In this document: positions 62,935 through 64,000 of the stretch, in pieces
Layout: every line of letters starts with the position of its first letter
How positions within the stretch are numbered: the first letter of the stretch is position 1
NCBI RefSeq assembly: GCF_023195915.1
Contig: NZ_JALPRP010000001.1
Coordinates: 186,001-250,000, forward strand
Direction: 5' to 3'
Source: Methanoculleus sp. 7T
GTDB lineage: Archaea > Halobacteriota > Methanomicrobia > Methanomicrobiales > Methanoculleaceae
DNA: 64,000 bases
Translations under genes and position numbers: made by a program
Notes under the pieces: generated by a model
What the model saw: only the letters and a program-made list of their open reading frames with translations
Database searches by the model: none
Told to the model about the DNA's origin: nothing

Positions 62935-64000
62935 ACGTACAGCATACGGTTCTACCGGATCTACGATATCGGTGAGGAAGTCGACCTTGACGGGCTCGAA
63001 GAGGCGCTTACCGCCGGGGATGCCGTCGGCCCGGGCGATTTTGCCAGGGTCAGGCCGAAGTCGATCTCTATGGAGTCCCCGCCGGTGCTCATCCGGCTTC
63101 CGCCGGTAAATCTGGAGGTCGGCGGGCGCGATCATCGGATGACCGTCGCCGCACGGATATTTGATATCGGCGCCGTCAGCGTCTGCTTGAACCTTGAAGA
63201 CCTCAAAGCGCCCGCGGCGGACCTTCCGGCAACGGCGTTCCGCTTCGCAGGCCAGAGCGGCCTCACCCCGCTCTTCTCGGCATCTCTCAAGAGATTATTG
63301 GAGACACTGGGGCCCATCCTCGGGGACCGCTCCGTCGATCCCGATTTCTTTGAGGATTACACCATCTTCATCGCCGACCGGCCCGCCGAGGCGATCGACC
63401 CCGTCGCCCTCCTCCTCGGGGAGGAGAGGGAGTTCAGTCAGGAGACCCGTGCCGATATCCTCAAAAACTCCCTGAGTTACGGATGCGACGACCTTACCGT
63501 CCTCTCTTGGGATACCGCCCTCCTCATCGGCCCCGAGCCGCCCGGAGACCTCATCGAACTCCTCGAGTTCGCGAACGTCCAGGCGCTGGAGTTCCGGTAC
63601 TACGACCGGGTGCTGACGGAGCAGATGGGGCGGATGTACGATGACATCGAGGCCGTGGATAGGAGGTTCTTCTTCCGTCGGATCGGCCAGTACCATGCCA
63701 TCATGACCCGGCTCATGGAGACGCACGCCGAGATATCGGAGATCACCGAGAAGGTCGATAACCTCATCAAGACGACCAATGACGTCTACTATGCCCGCGT
63801 CTACGGCCATGCCTTAACCGTCCTCCGTATATCGCAGTGGCGTGCGAGCGTCAACCGGCGGATCGACCTGATCCGGCAGAACTACATGATGCTCTCCGAT
63901 GAGGTCAACATACGCCACTCGAACTTCCTCGAGTTCGTCGTCATCCTGCTGATCGCCCTCGAGGTCGTCTTCTTGGTCTGGGAGCAGGCCGGGACGGGGT
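62935..64000 (+). CDS. RMD1/DUF155 family protein, partial, apparent ACG start
   Basis: A window-truncated gene of at least 355 codons. N-terminal (M/T)YSIRFYRIYDIGEEVDLDG, DUF155-type middle and C-terminal helices (YGHALTVLRISQWRASVNRR, then SNFLEFVVILLIALEVVFLV, a membrane helix) match COG1723/RMD1. Only CCT separates an in-frame TGA from ACG at 62935, and AGGTGA sits 3 bases before it, so initiation at ACG (or an internal GTG near 63088 that would lose 50 conserved residues) is implied. Yeast RMD1 relatives sit in mitochondrial membranes; archaeal role unknown. Confidence 0.75.

Noticed and set aside
1-64000. CRISPR arrays and rRNA genes
   Set aside because: No regularly spaced direct repeats of CRISPR type and no 16S, 23S or 5S sequence were seen on either strand.

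Overview
The window is from a GC-rich methanogenic archaeon, most likely Methanoculleus or a close relative in the Methanomicrobiales (genus is an inference). Archaeal and methanogen signatures include a proteasome-activating nucleotidase with an HbYX tail, hypusine-type aIF5A next to agmatinase, formaldehyde-activating enzyme, four archaellin-like genes, Mmp10 (the radical SAM enzyme that modifies methyl-CoM reductase), a tetrapyrrole cluster, the small subunit of the archaeal phosphomevalonate dehydratase, myo-inositol-1-phosphate synthase and diphthine-ammonia ligase.

Layout. 1-8.6 kb: surface polysaccharide genes, mostly on the minus strand, with AT-rich stretches, one mosaic glycosyltransferase and one truncated nucleotide-sugar dehydrogenase. 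9-11 kb: a large GT-C-like membrane protein. 11-12.3 kb: a stand-alone TnpB element with hairpins at both ends. 12.9-14.2 kb: an archaellin pair. 15.2-17 kb: an accessory patch with a broken YhcG/DUF1016 gene, hicBA and a relBE-like pair. 17.2-26.5 kb: housekeeping (agmatinase and aIF5A; IMPase, NAD kinase, ACT-homoserine dehydrogenase, an HTH-TiaS-like protein, inositol phosphate synthase, Fae). 26.6-31 kb: membrane proteins, an APC permease, tRNA-Gly and a PrsW-like protease. 31-36.7 kb: a tightly overlapping tetrapyrrole operon (precorrin-2 dehydrogenase, hemA, hemB, hemL, hemC, cobA; no hemD). 36.8-50.6 kb: peroxiredoxin, CBS transporter, a 0.9-kb non-coding repeat block, FKBP lipoprotein, a giant TPR protein, tandem rubredoxin, DnaJ, PMDh-S, PAN, ABC exporter. 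51.4-54.3 kb: a second archaellin pair and envelope proteins. 54.4-57.8 kb: DNA methyltransferase, small genes and a degraded element between an intact tRNA-Thr and a copy of its 3' part. 57.8-64 kb: DUF504, Mmp10, a hybrid sensor kinase, a GATase-like protein lacking the usual Cys, Dph6 and a window-truncated RMD1/DUF155 gene.

The most unusual observations are two coherent genes (55433-55804 minus and 62935-end plus) with no ATG, GTG or TTG start, each with an ACG codon at ideal Shine-Dalgarno spacing; the tRNA-Thr-targeted island remnant; and a dispersed palindromic repeat sharing an identical 19-base core at 23.8 and 38.8 kb. All calls come from reading the sequence; no database search was run.
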